From Pseudomonadota bacterium (GTDB lineage: Bacteria; Pseudomonadota; Gammaproteobacteria; Steroidobacterales; Steroidobacteraceae), in the NCBI GenBank assembly GCA_021820785.1, contig JAKADE010000153.1:1-6732 (forward strand): a stretch of 6,732 nucleotides of DNA. Reading direction: 5' to 3'. This document shows positions 5,718-6,732 of this stretch, one piece after another. Within the stretch, counting starts at the first letter, position 1. Every line of letters starts with the position of its first letter. The notes beneath the pieces were generated by a model, which was not told where the DNA came from, made no database searches, and saw nothing but the letters and a program-made list of their open reading frames with translations. The position numbers were made by a program, and so were the translations under genes.

Positions 5718-5891
5718 ATGGCCTGTCAAGCTGCACGGTGTTGCCGGATGCCCGATGTGCACTGCGCGTAGCATCCCTTCATAAGCATCTCGGGTGGCAG
5801 AGATGTTGGAGGACAGCGGAACTTATCCGACTGGGGTGCCCTCGGATGAAGGAATGTCCGGGCTTTGCAGCCTCAGAGGAGGGTTGTGCCG
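5711..5891 (+). other. structured leader of the MerT-like gene
   Basis: About 180 bases separate a strong AAGGAGG (5711-5717) from the MerT-like ATG. The stretch folds: GGATGC (5746-5751) pairs with GCATCC (5771-5776), CATCTC (5786-5791) pairs with GAGATG (5800-5805) with an 8-base loop, and GGCT/AGCC flank TTGC near 5861-5872. The AAGGAGG is too close to ATG 5718, whose frame gives only 17 residues (four Cys). One frame (from GTC 5725) reads LHGVAGCPMCTARSIPS and then stops at 5782. This is either an untranslated regulatory leader or the wreck of a small CxxC protein gene; I cannot decide. Confidence 0.4.
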
Positions 5892-6443
5892 ATGAGCGAG
5901 GAAGTACGATTCGCACGCAGGCGACTGATTCTACAGACGGCGCTCGCCGTCGTGGCCGGATGGCTCTGCTGCATCACGCCGCTTCTCCTAGTCCTGCTCG
6001 GCGTGGCCTCGATCTCAACGGCGGCGAGCCTGGATCACGTGCTCAATGGCGAGTATGACTGGATGTTTCGCGGGGCCGCGCTCGTATTCCTTGGCATTGC
6101 GGTTTGGGTGTATTTCAGGCGCCGTGGCGTCTGCACGCTGGATCAGGCACGGCGGCAGCGCAATCGCATCCTCAATACCGCATTTCTGGCGCTGCTCTTC
6201 GCGGTCGGTGGGTATTTGGCGCTGTGGTATCTACTCGCGTATTGGGGCGCCGCAATCGGGCTACCCTGGAGACCCGAGCGTTGGGAGCTGATTTCGTCCG
6301 GGGCTCTTCTCGGTACTGCAGTTCTGCTATTGCTTGGACTCCTGTTGCGCCGTGCGCGGGGGCAATCCGGCCCGCAGGTCCTGGATAGCTGCTCCGATCC
6401 CGTTCGAGAGTGCAATGCACCGGAGGCCCGCTCCGGCTCTTGA
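5892..6443 (+). CDS. MerT/MerF-like four-TM membrane protein
   Basis: The 183-residue product has four predicted membrane helices (about 12-35, 58-75, 94-118 and 134-153). TM1 contains the vicinal pair Cys26-Cys27 followed by Pro in AGWLCCITPLLLVLLGVAS, the arrangement in the first helix of mercuric-ion transporters MerT and MerF. Cys81 (RRRGVCTL) lies in the loop after TM2, and the C-terminal tail carries Cys167 and Cys174. It is longer than MerT (about 116 residues). A role passing a thiophilic metal or metalloid across the inner membrane by Cys relay is inferred from this architecture only; no MerP or MerA lies beside it in the window. The start is ATG 5892, with GGAGG (5878-5882) 9 bases upstream. 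An in-frame TTG at 5865 would lie upstream of that Shine-Dalgarno and is unlikely. It converges on the methyltransferase gene. Confidence 0.8.
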   Translation: MSEEVRFARRRLILQTALAVVAGWLCCITPLLLVLLGVASISTAASLDHVLNGEYDWMFRGAALVFLGIAVWVYFRRRGVCTLDQARRQRNRILNTAFLALLFAVGGYLALWYLLAYWGAAIGLPWRPERWELISSGALLGTAVLLLLGLLLRRARGQSGPQVLDSCSDPVRECNAPEARSGS

Positions 6444-6546
6444 GCCATCGCGTGCTCGGCGGCTTGTCGACTGTCACGCGGATGCGAACTTCACCCTCAT
6501 GCCGATTGGCGATCGGTGCCGTCTAGGCGACACCTGATGACGCGCA
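6444..6546. terminator. convergent gap with overlapping hairpins
   Basis: Three small stems sit between the convergent MerT-like and methyltransferase genes. CCGAT (6502-6506) pairs with ATCGG (6512-6516). GGTG (6515-6518) pairs with CACC (6531-6534), extended by an inner CG/CG after one mismatch. TGATG (6535-6539) pairs with CATCA (6545-6549), overlapping the methyltransferase stop. None has a T-tract. A bidirectional 3' end is plausible from position only. Confidence 0.3.
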
Positions 6547-6732
6547 TCACGGTCGGCTCGCTTTGAACATGGCGCCGATCGTCGAGGCCGCGGTCTTGTA
6601 GCTGGTGAATCCGACGAGCTGCGAGTCGATAAACCCCGCGGCCCGGAGCATCTTGAGATACCGTTCGGGCTCGACCGTGCCCGCGACGCAGCTCGCCCAG
6701 GACTCGCAGCTGACCGAATCGCCTACCCTGGC
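6547..6732 (-). CDS. SAM methyltransferase, ArsM-like, C-terminal part
   Basis: The gene enters from the right edge of the window. Its last 61 codons are read here and end in TGA at 6549-6547. The fragment contains SCESWASCVAGTVEPERYL and MLRAAGFIDSQLVGF, then KTAASTIGAMFKASRP at the end. The layout W-x-x-C-V-x-G followed by E-x-Y-L-x-x-L-x-x-A-G-F is that of the C-terminal part of class I arsenite S-adenosylmethionine methyltransferases (ArsM/AS3MT), where a conserved Cys at this spot binds As(III). The second Cys, six residues earlier, could add a thiol. The SAM-binding motif lies outside the window, so another methyltransferase of the family is possible. It converges with the MerT-like gene and fits a metalloid-handling neighbourhood. 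Confidence 0.75.
   Translation of the reverse strand, partial: ARVGDSVSCESWASCVAGTVEPERYLKMLRAAGFIDSQLVGFTSYKTAASTIGAMFKASRP

Overview
The window looks like chromosomal DNA of a GC-rich proteobacterium, most likely gammaproteobacterial. Its three tRNA genes all encode their CCA ends, its coding regions are dense and GC-rich, and its receptor, transporter and regulator families are typical Gram-negative ones. No marker allows a genus call. The sulfur-type MBL hydrolase and the metal genes would suit a sulfur- or metal-rich habitat, but that is inference.

Layout. Bases 36-361 carry tRNA-Arg(TCT), tRNA-His(GTG) and tRNA-Lys(CTT), all on the + strand. About 415 bases without a convincing gene follow (362-777). 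They begin with nested inverted and direct repeats close to the 3' end of tRNA-Lys, which is a common place for island insertion. A + strand operon then runs 778-3380: an ArsR/SmtB-family thiol metal sensor behind a strong -10 box and a palindrome, overlapping by ATGA a TonB-dependent outer-membrane receptor. Bases 3381-3640 are a convergent gap with hairpins. On the - strand, an MBL-fold hydrolase of the persulfide-dioxygenase/glyoxalase II type (5644-4901) is followed after 24 bases by a 12-TM MFS transporter (4876-3641). Divergent from these, after a structured leader of about 180 bases, is a four-TM protein with a MerT/MerF-like Cys-Cys pair in TM1 (5892-6443). The right edge holds the C-terminal 61 codons of a SAM methyltransferase on the - strand that resembles arsenite methyltransferases (ArsM).

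How they may work together. Families and order suggest a metal/metalloid (arsenic, mercury or a thiolated or methylated form) handling cluster. ArsR would sense the metal and control the outer-membrane receptor. The MerT-like and MFS proteins would move substrate across the inner membrane, the MBL enzyme would act on a thiol or persulfide, and the methyltransferase would methylate the metalloid. No canonical ars or mer enzyme (ArsB, ArsC, MerA) is visible, so the substrate is open. The MBL enzyme carries His where the family normally has its metal-binding Asp. That could give a three-His iron site and is the most unusual protein-level feature here.
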